A stretch of DNA of 64,000 bases from Palsa-295 sp963781105 (GCA_963781105.1 CAWAED010000010.1:114208-178207), one strand, 5' to 3'. Counted from the first letter of the stretch, positions 27,632 to 36,605 are shown. Numbers and translations are program-made. Notes: generated by a model from the sequence alone, not told the origin.

Positions 27632-28120
27632 ATGAGGGAGTGGTTTTCAGTGGATCACATCGATATTGAACGGATTCTTTCAGAATGGCGATGGCTCTGC
27701 CCTGGCCGACTCCAACTTGTCGCTCGGACGGCATTTGGAGAATTATTTCTTCGGGATGAGACCGGTGCTATTTTTTGGTTGAATACCACGGTGGGCAAAC
27801 TGATCTGGGTTGCAAGTTCCGAGCCGGAATTTCGCGAACTGGCCGAAACGAAGGGGAAGCGAGACGAGTGGTTTGCCGAACCGGACGTTGAGGCTGTTAA
27901 AGGGCGCGGTTTGAATCCGACACGATCGCAATGCATCGCGTTTCCAATACCGCTTGTATTCGCCGAGAGCGGCTCATCGAATGAGCCGTATGTCGTCGAC
28001 TTATACGAATGCGTCTCATTTCTTGGGGATCTGCACAGGCAGATTTCAAGTTGTCCGGACGGGACCACAGCTCGGCTTCATGTTCAACCGCCTAAATCAG
28101 CTTCTTCGCGACAAGCGTAA
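27632..28120 (+). CDS. DUF1851 / T6SS Tdi1-like immunity protein
   Basis: This 162-aa protein matches the DUF1851 pattern: LVARTAFGELFLRDETGAIF near the N-terminus, DEWFAEPDVEAVKGRGLNPT, QCIAFPIPLVFAESG and the diagnostic LYECVSFLGDLHRQI followed by PDGTTARLHV. Family members include Tdi1, the immunity partner of a type VI effector, and many orphan copies. Codon use is clearly less GC-rich than in the flanking ligase genes, suggesting recent transfer. No effector gene is adjacent. The start may be ATG 27632 or GTG 27650; the latter has GAGGGAG 8 bp upstream. Confidence 0.78.
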   Translation: MREWFSVDHIDIERILSEWRWLCPGRLQLVARTAFGELFLRDETGAIFWLNTTVGKLIWVASSEPEFRELAETKGKRDEWFAEPDVEAVKGRGLNPTRSQCIAFPIPLVFAESGSSNEPYVVDLYECVSFLGDLHRQISSCPDGTTARLHVQPPKSASSRQA

Positions 28121-28211
28121 TCGCTCGATGTAGAGCATTAAGCCGAAGTTGAGCCACCACCCACGACTCAATCCCATAGCAAAACTTCCCAACCCTCTTT
28201 ACAATACTTGG

Positions 28212-29237
28212 ATGAATTTTGGCCCAGCTCTACCAGAACTACTCCCCGGCGCGCGCAACGCCATCGAAACCTGCCTAGCCATCCAACCCGGCGAACGAGT
28301 AGCACTAATCGCCGACCGCCCCAGCCAAACCGTAGCCGCCAGCCTGGCCGCCGCCCTCGATCAACGGCAAGCGATCTGCGAACCTTTCCTCCTGGAAGAT
28401 TTCGCGCCGCGCCCAATCACTCGCGCTCCGCAACAAATCCTCGACGCGCTAGGCCGCGCCGATGCCGGCATCCTCTGCATGCAGCCGCAAGAAGGCGAAC
28501 TCGGCGCGCGCAAAGATATCGTCGCGGTCGTCGAGCGCCGCCACATCCGTTACGCCCACATGGTCGGCGTCACTCCCGAAATCATGCAACAAGGCATGCG
28601 CGCGGATTACACCATGGTGGATCGTCTCAGCGAAAAACTCCTGCAACGCATGCACTCCGCGCGCTCTCTCACCGTACGCACGGAAGCGGGCACTTCGCTA
28701 GTCGCCACCTTCGATGCCAAGCTCGACTGGGTGAAAACCAGCGGCCTCATCAGCCGCCGCTACTGGTCGAACCTTCCCGCCGGAGAAGTTTTCACCACGC
28801 CCGCAAAGGTTGACGGCACCTTCGTCTGCGACGGCACCGCCGGCGACCATTTCTGCGGAAAATATGGCGACCTGCAAAAAACTCCTCTAGTCCTGGAAAT
28901 CAAAGCCGGACGCCTGCAGAAAGCCACCTGCGATCGCAAAGATCTGGAAGCCGAATTTTGGAGTTATTGCCACACGGATGAAAACAGCGACCGCGTAGGC
29001 GAGCTGGCCTTCGGCACCAACCTAAGCCTCTCGGACATGATCGGTGTTCTGCTGCAGGACGAAAAACTTCCAGGAGTCCATCTAGCCTTCGGCGATCCTT
29101 ACGGCAGCCAAACCCACGCAGCCTGGAGCAGCCGCACCCACGTAGATGTCCTAGCCCGCCACTGCAACGTCTGGATAGACCAAGACCAAGTAATAGAAAA
29201 AGGCCGCTACATGCTAGCCACCCTAGGCCTAGCCTGA
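28212..29237 (+). CDS. M29-like aminopeptidase
   Basis: This 341-aa protein resembles thermophilic (M29, leucyl aminopeptidase II-type) metallopeptidases: N-terminal segment LAIQPGERVALIADRP, the middle region LLQRMHSARSLTVRTEAGTS, VGELAFGTNLSLSDMIGVLL (with the metal-ligand Glu of the GEFxxGTN motif) and the C-terminal THAAWSSRTHVDVLARHC, carrying the His-x-Asp pair. It is somewhat shorter than typical M29 (about 410 aa). The ATG at 28212 is chosen; the longer frame from 28149 has no support. In the cluster it may trim or process the peptide product, or recycle it. Confidence 0.8.
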   Translation: MNFGPALPELLPGARNAIETCLAIQPGERVALIADRPSQTVAASLAAALDQRQAICEPFLLEDFAPRPITRAPQQILDALGRADAGILCMQPQEGELGARKDIVAVVERRHIRYAHMVGVTPEIMQQGMRADYTMVDRLSEKLLQRMHSARSLTVRTEAGTSLVATFDAKLDWVKTSGLISRRYWSNLPAGEVFTTPAKVDGTFVCDGTAGDHFCGKYGDLQKTPLVLEIKAGRLQKATCDRKDLEAEFWSYCHTDENSDRVGELAFGTNLSLSDMIGVLLQDEKLPGVHLAFGDPYGSQTHAAWSSRTHVDVLARHCNVWIDQDQVIEKGRYMLATLGLA

Positions 29238-29256
29238 AACGCCGTTATGGAAGTTG

Positions 29257-29395
29257 TTGTCATCCTGAGCGCAGCGAAGGACCTCTCTTGTCTTGCGTCG
29301 CCCGCGTCACCGAGTGTTCCGACAGCCGCTGAAGTTCTCAACCTTACTCTGCGCACTCTGCGTCTCTGCGCCGCCCTGGCGCACTAATCCTTGCC
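29257..29395 (+). repeat. Composite GTCATCCTGAGCG / CTCTGCGTCTCTGCG repeat, copy 4
   Basis: The left part is GTCATCCTGAGCGCAGCGAA then GGACCTCTCTTG. The right part has CTCTGCGCACTCTGCGTCTC and TGCGCC. It lies between the convergent M29-like gene and the esterase gene. Confidence 0.6.
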
Positions 29396-29403
29396 CCAGC
29401 CAA

Positions 29404-30132
29404 TCAAAATAATCTCGTAACGTACTCCCACATCTGATGCTTCCAAAAGGGCCAATCATGCCCCCCTTGCGGCCCCCAATCATCCAAAGAATGTCGTATC
29501 CCCTTCGAATTCAAAATTCCCGAAAGCCGATAAGAAGGCCCGCTGTGCTCCCAAGGCCCGCTACCGGTTGCAATATGTATGTCGCACTGCGCCAGTTGCC
29601 CCAGCACATTCCCATCCGACAAATTCGCCAAATAATCCACCGGGTTATTGAAATAAGTGTTGTCGTCATACATCCCATCCATGAATCCCCGAATGTCGTA
29701 CACGCCGGAAAGCGCAAAACATCTCCGCACCACGTCAGGGCGTTTAAAAAGAGTATTCGCCGCGTGATACGCCCCGAACGATGCCCCCATCGTCGAAATC
29801 GCAACCCGCGATTGGCAGTTGTCCCAAATAAACGGCACCACTTCCTCGCGCATATAAGAATCAAACTGAGCCTGCATATAGCTCCGATGAAATGGATGCG
29901 CGCCCTTATTGTAAAATCCCGCCCAGTTCACCGAATTCACGCTGTAAAATTTCACCCGCCCCGCGTCGATCAGCGGCTCAAGCGCCCCAATCATTCCTTG
30001 TCCCTCGAGCTCCCACTCGTCTCCCGCACTCGTCGGGAAACCCACCAGCGGCGGACCCCAGTGCCCGTAAACCACCACGCCCATGTCCAACCCCAGCCGG
30101 TGCGAATACCAGCGATGATATTCCCGTTTCAT
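29404..30132 (-). CDS. Esterase-like alpha/beta-hydrolase (minus strand member of the cluster)
   Basis: This 242-aa cytoplasmic protein (no signal) is an alpha/beta-hydrolase of the putative-esterase type. The nucleophile elbow is ISTMGASFGAYHA (G-A-S-F-G). Downstream are ALSGVYDIRGFMDGMYDDN and a C-terminal HSLDDWGPQGGHDWPFW segment carrying the likely catalytic His, a GGHDW pattern typical of this esterase group. The ATG at 30132 has GGAG upstream. It faces the M29-like gene and is divergent from the membrane acetyltransferase-like gene. Role in the cluster is unknown, possibly release or hydrolysis of an ester or thioester-linked product. Confidence 0.8.
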   Translation of the reverse strand: MKREYHRWYSHRLGLDMGVVVYGHWGPPLVGFPTSAGDEWELEGQGMIGALEPLIDAGRVKFYSVNSVNWAGFYNKGAHPFHRSYMQAQFDSYMREEVVPFIWDNCQSRVAISTMGASFGAYHAANTLFKRPDVVRRCFALSGVYDIRGFMDGMYDDNTYFNNPVDYLANLSDGNVLGQLAQCDIHIATGSGPWEHSGPSYRLSGILNSKGIRHSLDDWGPQGGHDWPFWKHQMWEYVTRLF

Positions 30133-30293
30133 ATTGCTCCTGCGCCGCGGAATGCGCCTCGTTCTCCGCCGCCCGCCGCGAGCGCGCGATATTATACGGC
30201 CTTTGCGTGATGGCAAATTGGAAAGAATCCTCTCTGCGGCCGGGCTTTTTCGGATGACCGCGCTCCCGCTTCAATCTATAGTGAGCCCACATC

Positions 30294-31487
30294 ATGCCCG
30301 CCACGGAATCACTCGCTCCGCCCGCGCCAAAATCCAATCGCGAAGCCGTCAGCGAAAATTCCTCCGCGCGCCTGATGTGCCTCGACGTGTTTCGCGGCCT
30401 CGCCGTCGCCGGCATGATCCTGGTGGATAATCCCGGCAGCGACGAAAAAGCCTACCATCTCATCAGCCATGCCGCATGGAACGGCTGGACCCCCGCCGAT
30501 CTTATTTTCCCATCCTTTCTATTTCTTGTCGGCGTGTCGCTCGTCTTCTCATTTGCAAAACGCCTTGCCGCCGGCCAATCCCGCCGGCAAATCCTGTTTC
30601 ACGTGTTCAATCGGAGCCTGCTTCTTATCGCCATCGGTCTTCTCGTCAACGCCTCGCCGTTCATCGGCCTCGATCTGCATTCCTGGCGCTTCGAAGGCGT
30701 CACCCAACGCATCGCGCTCTGTTATTTTGCAGCGGCCCTCCTCGAATTGTGGTCCGGCCGCCGCGCCCAAATCCTCGCCATCCTCGCCTGCCTTTTCGGT
30801 TACTGGGCGCTTCTGCGTTTTGCTCCCGTCCCTGGCCTCGGCGTCCCCGGCCGCGACATTCCCTTCATGGATCCCGATCGCAATATCGCTGCGTGGTTCG
30901 ACCGCAAACTTTTCATGGGCCATCTCTTCGAAGGCACGCGCGATCCCGAAGGAATTATCAGTACAATCCCGGCGGTCGCCACTACTTTAATCGGTGTCTT
31001 AACCGGACACTGGCTCCGTGCCCAAAAATCCCCGGCAATAAAAACACTCGGCATGCTCCTCGCTGGAATTCTCGGCCTGCTCGCCGGCCAAGCCTGGAGC
31101 ATCTGGTTCCCCATCAACAAAAATCTTTGGACCAGCTCCTTCGTCCTCTTCACCGGCGGCTTCGCCCTCATTTTCCTTGCCTTGCTCTACTGGATCCTCG
31201 AAATCAAAAAGTGGCGTGGCCCGTGGACCATGCCCATTCTCGTCTTTGGAATGAATGCCATTGCGGGCTTCGTTGCCGATTCGCTCGTCTACGGCCCCGG
31301 CTACAGCTTCACCGTGAAGAACGCCAGCGGCGTCGCGATCAGCTGGCACGATGCCGCCCAAGCCCGCCTGCAAGCACTCGGCGCCAGCCCGCCGAACGCC
31401 TCGCTGATCTATTCACTCGGCGCCGTACTATTTTGCTGGCTTCTGCTGTGGCTACTCTGGCGCAAGCGCATTTTTCTCAAGGTCTGA
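30294..31487 (+). CDS. HGSNAT/NagX-like multi-pass membrane acyltransferase
   Basis: This 397-aa membrane protein has about 10 hydrophobic segments. The N-terminal LMCLDVFRGLAVAGMILVDN and WTPADLIFPSFLFLVGVS are characteristic of the heparan-alpha-glucosaminide N-acetyltransferase (DUF5009/DUF1624-like) family. The eukaryotic enzyme moves an acetyl group across a membrane onto a glucosamine; the bacterial substrates are unknown. It lies within the ligase cluster, between the two esterase genes, so it could modify the product at the membrane, but it could also be independent. No signal peptide is needed, since the first helix is internal. Confidence 0.82.
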   Translation: MPATESLAPPAPKSNREAVSENSSARLMCLDVFRGLAVAGMILVDNPGSDEKAYHLISHAAWNGWTPADLIFPSFLFLVGVSLVFSFAKRLAAGQSRRQILFHVFNRSLLLIAIGLLVNASPFIGLDLHSWRFEGVTQRIALCYFAAALLELWSGRRAQILAILACLFGYWALLRFAPVPGLGVPGRDIPFMDPDRNIAAWFDRKLFMGHLFEGTRDPEGIISTIPAVATTLIGVLTGHWLRAQKSPAIKTLGMLLAGILGLLAGQAWSIWFPINKNLWTSSFVLFTGGFALIFLALLYWILEIKKWRGPWTMPILVFGMNAIAGFVADSLVYGPGYSFTVKNASGVAISWHDAAQARLQALGASPPNASLIYSLGAVLFCWLLLWLLWRKRIFLKV

Positions 31488-31605
31488 TTCTCCCGCGCTC
31501 GCGTTACTATAGCTGCAGGCATTCAGTGGCAGCAGCAGCGTCACGGGCGCTTTCGCCGCACGCGCAACTGGAATTCATACGAACACTTAACCGGAGGAAT
31601 TGCAT

Positions 31606-32436
31606 TTGCCCTTTGCTCCAGAGCTGACCGCCGAACTAGCCGCCGCCGGCCCCGGCCAACTCCGCAAACACGAAAAATTCTCCTCGCGCTTCCTCTCCAA
31701 AAAACGCGACCTGATCGTCTACACTCCCGGCATCTACGAAAAGCGCCCCGACCTCAAGTTTCCGGTCCTCTACCTCGAAGACGGCCAAAATCTTTTCGAT
31801 CCCGCCACTTCCTTCATCCCCGGCCAATACTGGCGCGTCGGTGAAACCGCCGACGCTCTCATCGCCCAAGGCGCCATCCAGCCGCTCGTCATCGTCGGCA
31901 TCTACAACACCGGCAAACAGCGCCTCGCCGAATACACTCCCACGCGCGACCGCAAGCTCGGCGGCGGCAAAGCCGATAAATACGGCCGCCTGCTAGTCGA
32001 AACGCTCCAGCCCTTCATCGAATCGCGCTATCGCATCGCCCAAGGCCCAGCGAATAAAGGTCTCGGCGGCTCCTCTCTCGGCGGCCTCCTCACCATTTAT
32101 CTCGGCATGCAATATCCGCAAGTCTTCGGCAAACTCGCCGTCCTCTCGCCGTCCGTCTGGTGGAATCAACGCGCCATTCTCAAATCCGTCGCCACCGCCA
32201 AATTGCCACCACAACGCCCGCGCATCTGGCTCGATGTCGGCACCAACGAAGGCGGCACGCGCACGGTCGAAAACGTCACCTCGCTCCGCGACGCCCTAGT
32301 CCAAAAGGGCTGGCAGGAAAACCGCGACCTCCACTTCGAAATCTTTCCCGGCGCCCAACACAACGAGTCCGCCTGGGCCCAGCGCGTCTCCCCATTCCTG
32401 CAATTCCTCTTTCCCGCCGCCGACTCCGCAGTATAG
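31606..32436 (+). CDS. Esterase-like alpha/beta-hydrolase (enterochelin-esterase-like fold)
   Basis: This 276-aa protein belongs to the putative-esterase (esterase D / enterochelin-esterase-like) family: DLIVYTPGIYEKR, YLEDGQNLFDPATSF, the nucleophile GGSSLGGLLTIYLGMQYP, and a C-terminal acid/His region FPGAQHNESAWAQRV. It uses a TTG start; the TTG at 31606 lies 8 bp after GGAGG, a better spacing than the in-frame TTG at 31600. It is followed 68 bp later by the third ATP-grasp gene, also with a TTG start. It is related in fold to the esterase at 29404-30132 but clearly not a duplicate. Confidence 0.83.
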   Translation: MPFAPELTAELAAAGPGQLRKHEKFSSRFLSKKRDLIVYTPGIYEKRPDLKFPVLYLEDGQNLFDPATSFIPGQYWRVGETADALIAQGAIQPLVIVGIYNTGKQRLAEYTPTRDRKLGGGKADKYGRLLVETLQPFIESRYRIAQGPANKGLGGSSLGGLLTIYLGMQYPQVFGKLAVLSPSVWWNQRAILKSVATAKLPPQRPRIWLDVGTNEGGTRTVENVTSLRDALVQKGWQENRDLHFEIFPGAQHNESAWAQRVSPFLQFLFPAADSAV

Positions 32437-32442
32437 GATTCA

Positions 32443-32472
32443 GTCGTAGGGGCACGGCATGCCGTGCCCGCC
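32443..32472. repeat. GTAGGGGCACGGCATGCCGTGCCC palindrome
   Basis: A near-perfect palindrome, with GGGCACGGCATGCCGTGCCC as a 20-base core, lies between the esterase gene and the third ATP-grasp gene. Similar GTAGGGGC palindromes are dispersed (see 11880). Confidence 0.65.
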
Positions 32473-32504
32473 GCTCCGCTCGGCAAGATCTCCGGAGGCT
32501 CTAA

Positions 32505-33740
32505 TTGCCCGCACCCAGATCCAATCCCAAACCCGAACCCGACCAACGTCCCCTAACGATCCTCTGCATCTCCTCCTACGAAAAAGGCCAGGAATTCCTC
32601 CGCACCTGCAAAAACGCAGGCTGCCGCGTCCTCCTCCTCACTGTCGAAAAATTGCGCGACGGCAACTGGCCCCGCGAATCCGTCGACGAATTCTTCTACA
32701 TGCCCGAAGATCTTCCCACGTGGGCCATCATCAACACTGTCAGCTACCTCGCGCGCTGGCAACCGATCGACCGTATTGTCGCTCTCGATGAATTTGACAT
32801 GGAAAACGCCGCGGCCCTCCGCGAACACCTTCGTATTCCCGGCATGGGCCTCACCACCGTGCGTTATTTCCGCGACAAGCTCGCCATGCGTGGTCGCGCG
32901 AAGGAAGAGGGCATCAACGTTCCCGAATTCATCCACGTCCTCAATCACGCCGCCCTCAACGTTTTCATGTCCCGCGTAAAACCGCCCTGGCTCCTGAAGC
33001 CCCGCTCGCAAGCTTCCGGCATCGGCATGAAAAAAATCCAAGCCCCCGCTGATCTCTGGCCCCTCCTCGATCAGCTCGGTGACGCGCAATCCAATTACCT
33101 CCTCGAGCAATTTGTTCCCGGCGACGTCTTCCACGTGGATAGCATCGTCTCCGAACGCAAGGTCGTCTTTGCCGAGGTCCACTCCTACGGCGCGCCTCCG
33201 CTCAACGTTTCCCACGAAGGCGGCGTCTTCACCACGCGCACGCTGTCGCGCACGAGCCCAGAATCGAAAGCGCTGCAGAAAATGAATCGCGAGTTGATCG
33301 TCGCGCTGGGGCTGGTTCGTGGAGTCACGCACGCCGAATTTCTGCGCGCTCACGAAGACGGCAAGTTCTACTTCATCGAAATCGCCGCCCGCGTAGGCGG
33401 CGCCTACATCTCGGACGCCATCGAAGCCAGCACCGGCGTCAATCTCTGGCGCGAATGGGCCCGCATCGAAGTCGGTTCCGGCACCACCCCATACGTCCTG
33501 CCCAAACGCCGCCGTGATTACGCCGGTATCGTCCTTTCCCTCGCGCGTCAGGAAACTCCGGACACCAGCTCCTACAGCGACCCTGAAATCGTCGAACGCA
33601 TCACCAAAAAACATCACGCCGGGTTCGTTCTACGCGCCCCCAAGCCCGAACGCATCTCTGAGCTCCTCGATTCCTATGCCGCCCGCTTCCGCGAAGATTT
33701 CCTCGCCACAGCCCCAGTCCCCGAAAAGCCCTCTGCTTGA
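32505..33740 (+). CDS. ATP-grasp ligase (biotin-carboxylase/amino-acid-ligase-like)
   Basis: This 411-aa protein has an N-terminal Rossmann-like pre-domain (LTILCISSYEKGQEF), VALDEFDMENAAALREHL, the ATP-binding Lys in PWLLKPRSQASGIGMKKI, LEQFVPGDVFHVDSIV, and the metal-binding KFYFIEIAARVGGAYISDAI, the order seen in carbamoyl-phosphate-synthetase-like and L-amino-acid-ligase ATP-grasp enzymes. It starts with TTG preceded by GGAGG with 6-bp spacing. It is the fourth ATP-dependent carboxylate ligase within 10 kb. Its job, by analogy, is amide formation, but CoA or phosphate acceptors cannot be excluded. Confidence 0.86.
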   Translation: MPAPRSNPKPEPDQRPLTILCISSYEKGQEFLRTCKNAGCRVLLLTVEKLRDGNWPRESVDEFFYMPEDLPTWAIINTVSYLARWQPIDRIVALDEFDMENAAALREHLRIPGMGLTTVRYFRDKLAMRGRAKEEGINVPEFIHVLNHAALNVFMSRVKPPWLLKPRSQASGIGMKKIQAPADLWPLLDQLGDAQSNYLLEQFVPGDVFHVDSIVSERKVVFAEVHSYGAPPLNVSHEGGVFTTRTLSRTSPESKALQKMNRELIVALGLVRGVTHAEFLRAHEDGKFYFIEIAARVGGAYISDAIEASTGVNLWREWARIEVGSGTTPYVLPKRRRDYAGIVLSLARQETPDTSSYSDPEIVERITKKHHAGFVLRAPKPERISELLDSYAARFREDFLATAPVPEKPSA

Positions 33741-33930
33741 ATTTGCAAGCGCGATTTTTCTGACGATTATTCCGAGTTCGGCCATCCCGTAGCGCGATCT
33801 ACCTTCGCCTCTTTCTTCGCCTCGGTACTATTCACATTCCAGAGCAATCAGCCGTATAATCCGCCCACTTTCGTGCATTGCTCTCAAGATGGCCGCGCTC
33901 CTAGACGCGCTCTTGAGGGAGGAGATCCCC

Positions 33931-35118
33931 ATGAAAAAATTTTCCCCGTTTCTGCTACTCACGTCTCTCATACTGTCTTTCTACACTCCCCCGGCATCTG
34001 CACAAGCCGTCTCTGCTGACGCCACTCCCAACATCATCGTCGCCAAAACCAAGGCGCTGTGCCCGACGGCGACTTACACCACGATTCAATCTGCCGTGAA
34101 CGCTGCAAGACCCGGTGACATCATCCGTGTCTGCGCCGGCACGTATGACGAACAAGTGGTGATACAAACCCAACTTGTGCTTCAAGCGGACAACGGCGTC
34201 GTCAAGCCCGTGGCAGTTTCGGCGAACGCTACAGGGCCCACGGGCGATCCCATTGCGGCCATCATCCTCGCCGAAAATAGCCTCAACGTGCAGCTGCAAG
34301 GTTTCATCGTGGACGGCTCCGCGAACGGGATCATGGACTGTTCGCCGCGGCTCATCGGCATTCTCTACCAGGACGCTTCGGGCATCGTCTCCCACAATGA
34401 AGTCCGCCACATGCGTCTGGTGAGCAGCCTCGACGGCTGCCAAAGCGGCAACGCCATCGAAGTCGAAAGCAGCGGAAGCGGTCATGCCAGCGTAACCATC
34501 ACGAGCAATACGGTGGACACGTATCAAAAGAACGGAATCACAGCGAATGAATCCGGCACGCAAGTCTCCATCAACGAAAATACTGTGACGGGTGTTGGCC
34601 CCACCGTCGGTGCCGCCCAGAACGGCATCCAGATCGGCTTTGGCGCGCAGGGCACAATCACCAGCAACTCCATCGCGAACAATGTCTATTCGCCCTGCAA
34701 CTCCCCCACGAACTGTCCGGCGAATGCCGCCGGCATTTTGATCTATCAATCCGACGGCATCCACATGCAACACAATGTCCTCGGCGTGAATCAGGTTGGC
34801 ATTTTTGTTGCGGCTAATAACGCCGTCGTCGGCTCCAGCACGATTTTCCATTCTGTCGCGCTCGACGGCATCGCTTTGGTAGGCAACGGTAATACTGCCA
34901 ACGGCAACGACGTCAGCAACAGCGACGAGGCCGCGGTCTTCATCCAGGGCAATAACAATACCGTCTCCAACAACGATCTCACCGGAGCCACAGTCGGAAT
35001 CCTGAAGCTCTCGGGTTCCACCGGCACAGTGGAATCCGGCAATCTGTTTTTCGCCACGCTCACAACCGTCATAGATCCGGCGCCATCCAGAAACTTCACC
35101 CCGATGCCGTCGCGCTAG
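33931..35118 (+). CDS. Secreted right-handed beta-helix repeat protein
   Basis: This 395-aa exported protein has a signal peptide (KFSPFLLLTSLILSFYTPPASAQA). It begins with the CPTATYTTIQSAVNAARPGD entry motif of pectin-lyase-fold proteins, followed by regular beta-helix coils (N-x-V-x-x-N pattern: ITSNTVDTYQKNGITANESG, ISINENTV-type, NTVSNNDLTGATVGILKLSG). Such proteins often are surface carbohydrate-binding or NosD-like periplasmic proteins. The GGGAGGAG before ATG 33931 fixes the start. It follows the ATP-grasp cluster but probably has its own promoter; function unknown. Confidence 0.82.
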   Translation: MKKFSPFLLLTSLILSFYTPPASAQAVSADATPNIIVAKTKALCPTATYTTIQSAVNAARPGDIIRVCAGTYDEQVVIQTQLVLQADNGVVKPVAVSANATGPTGDPIAAIILAENSLNVQLQGFIVDGSANGIMDCSPRLIGILYQDASGIVSHNEVRHMRLVSSLDGCQSGNAIEVESSGSGHASVTITSNTVDTYQKNGITANESGTQVSINENTVTGVGPTVGAAQNGIQIGFGAQGTITSNSIANNVYSPCNSPTNCPANAAGILIYQSDGIHMQHNVLGVNQVGIFVAANNAVVGSSTIFHSVALDGIALVGNGNTANGNDVSNSDEAAVFIQGNNNTVSNNDLTGATVGILKLSGSTGTVESGNLFFATLTTVIDPAPSRNFTPMPSR

Positions 35119-35252
35119 CGGCCCACAACCCACCGCGATATCGCGTCCCAGCGCCTCCTCCCGCGCTCGCCCTGAATACTGTCTGCCTCCACGCGTTTCC
35201 CCGTATAATGCCTCTTCTCCGGCCCTTATATTTTTTCGATTCGGAGGTCCTC

Positions 35253-36590
35253 ATGGCTGCGGGTTTTCGGCGAACGTGCATCTTGCTCTTGGCGATTTTG
35301 CAGACGCCGTTTCCGCTCGCATCCTTCGCCCAACAGCCACCGCCAGCGTCATCCCGAACACTTCAACTCACCCTGAAGCAAGCCGTGCAACTGGCTTTGC
35401 AACAGAATCCCCAGCGTGTCATCGCCCGGCTGCTGATTTCCGAGAGCGATCGCAATAGCCAGATCGCCCGCTCCGCACTCCTCCCCCACGCAAGCATTGC
35501 CGCTGCAGGGTCGGTTAATCAGTACAATTTTCAGAGCATCGAGCGCACCCACCGGCAAGCTGCCGGTCCCTTTCAGGTCATCGAAGCCGGACCCACTTTT
35601 TCGCAATCCATTTTCAGTCTCCCCTTGATCCGCAGCTACCAGATCGGCAGGGAAGGGACCCGCCAGTCGCGCGCCGATGAACTGACTGCTCGCGAAAACG
35701 TGGTCACCGCCGTGGTTGACCAATACCTGCTCATTCTTCGCGCCCTGGCTACCCGCGACGCCGCCAATGCCCGCGTCGCTCTCGCCCAGCGCCTTTACGA
35801 GCAAGCCACCCAGCTTCAAAAAACCGGCGTCGGTTTGAATATTGATACGGTACGCGCTAACGTCGAACTGCAGAACGAGCGTCAAAATCTCATTGACGCC
35901 GAAACGCTGACCCACACCACCAAATACGGCCTCGCCGAGCTTCTCGATCTCCCGCGTGATCAAGATCTCGACGTCGCCGACCATCTCGATTTCTACGATC
36001 TGCCCGCGCTCGAAAAGCAAGCCCTGCTCAATCAGGCTTTCGCCACTCGCCCCGAACTTCGCTCGCTCGATTCCCAGCAACGCATCGCCCATTTGTCCAC
36101 GGATTCGGCCGGCGAGCAGCGCCTTCCGCAACTGGATTTTTCCGGATTTTGGTTCTACCAGGGCTCGCGTTTCAACAATGGCATTCCGGCCTACACCTAT
36201 GAAATCGCGCTGCAGTTTCCAATCTTCACCGGCGGACGCATCCGCGCCGAAGAAGCGCGCGCCAAGCTGGAAGAGCAGCACGTGGCGGAAGTTCGCCGTC
36301 AAGTGGAAGCGCAGATCGTGGACGAAGTGAAATCCGCTCTCGATCAACTCACGGCCGCGCGAAATTCCGTGGACGTCGCGAATCTGGGTCTGCAATTGGC
36401 TCAGGAAGAAGTGGCTCAGGCCCAACGCCGCTTTCAAGCCGGAGTCACGACCAACATCGAGGTCATCACGGCGCAAGACGATCTGGCGCGCGCGAACGAT
36501 AACCAAATCGGCGCGCTCTATCAATTCAACCTGTCTCGCGCGGCTCTTGCCCGCGCCACCGGCACAATCGAAACGATGTATACAAAATGA
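35253..36590 (+). CDS. TolC-family outer-membrane efflux protein
   Basis: This is the outer-membrane channel of a tripartite exporter. It is 445 aa after the ATG at 35253, which has GGAGGT 5 bp upstream. The signal peptide ends near ASFAQQPP. It carries two OEP repeats, with the LTLKQAVQLALQQNPQ motif at the start of the mature protein and coiled-coil-forming helices such as QVEAQIVDEVKSALDQLTAA. The C-terminus ends with AALARATGTIETMY. It is followed 15 bp later by an EmrA-like adaptor and then an EmrB-like pump gene, giving a complete RND-independent MFS exporter. Confidence 0.92.
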   Translation: MAAGFRRTCILLLAILQTPFPLASFAQQPPPASSRTLQLTLKQAVQLALQQNPQRVIARLLISESDRNSQIARSALLPHASIAAAGSVNQYNFQSIERTHRQAAGPFQVIEAGPTFSQSIFSLPLIRSYQIGREGTRQSRADELTARENVVTAVVDQYLLILRALATRDAANARVALAQRLYEQATQLQKTGVGLNIDTVRANVELQNERQNLIDAETLTHTTKYGLAELLDLPRDQDLDVADHLDFYDLPALEKQALLNQAFATRPELRSLDSQQRIAHLSTDSAGEQRLPQLDFSGFWFYQGSRFNNGIPAYTYEIALQFPIFTGGRIRAEEARAKLEEQHVAEVRRQVEAQIVDEVKSALDQLTAARNSVDVANLGLQLAQEEVAQAQRRFQAGVTTNIEVITAQDDLARANDNQIGALYQFNLSRAALARATGTIETMYTK

Positions 36591-36605
36591 AAGGCAAACT
36601 GAATC

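Noticed and set aside
30476..31627. A 383-codon plus-strand frame in a different phase across the HGSNAT-like gene
   Set aside because: Arg/Pro/His-rich reading, fully overlapped by a convincing membrane protein.
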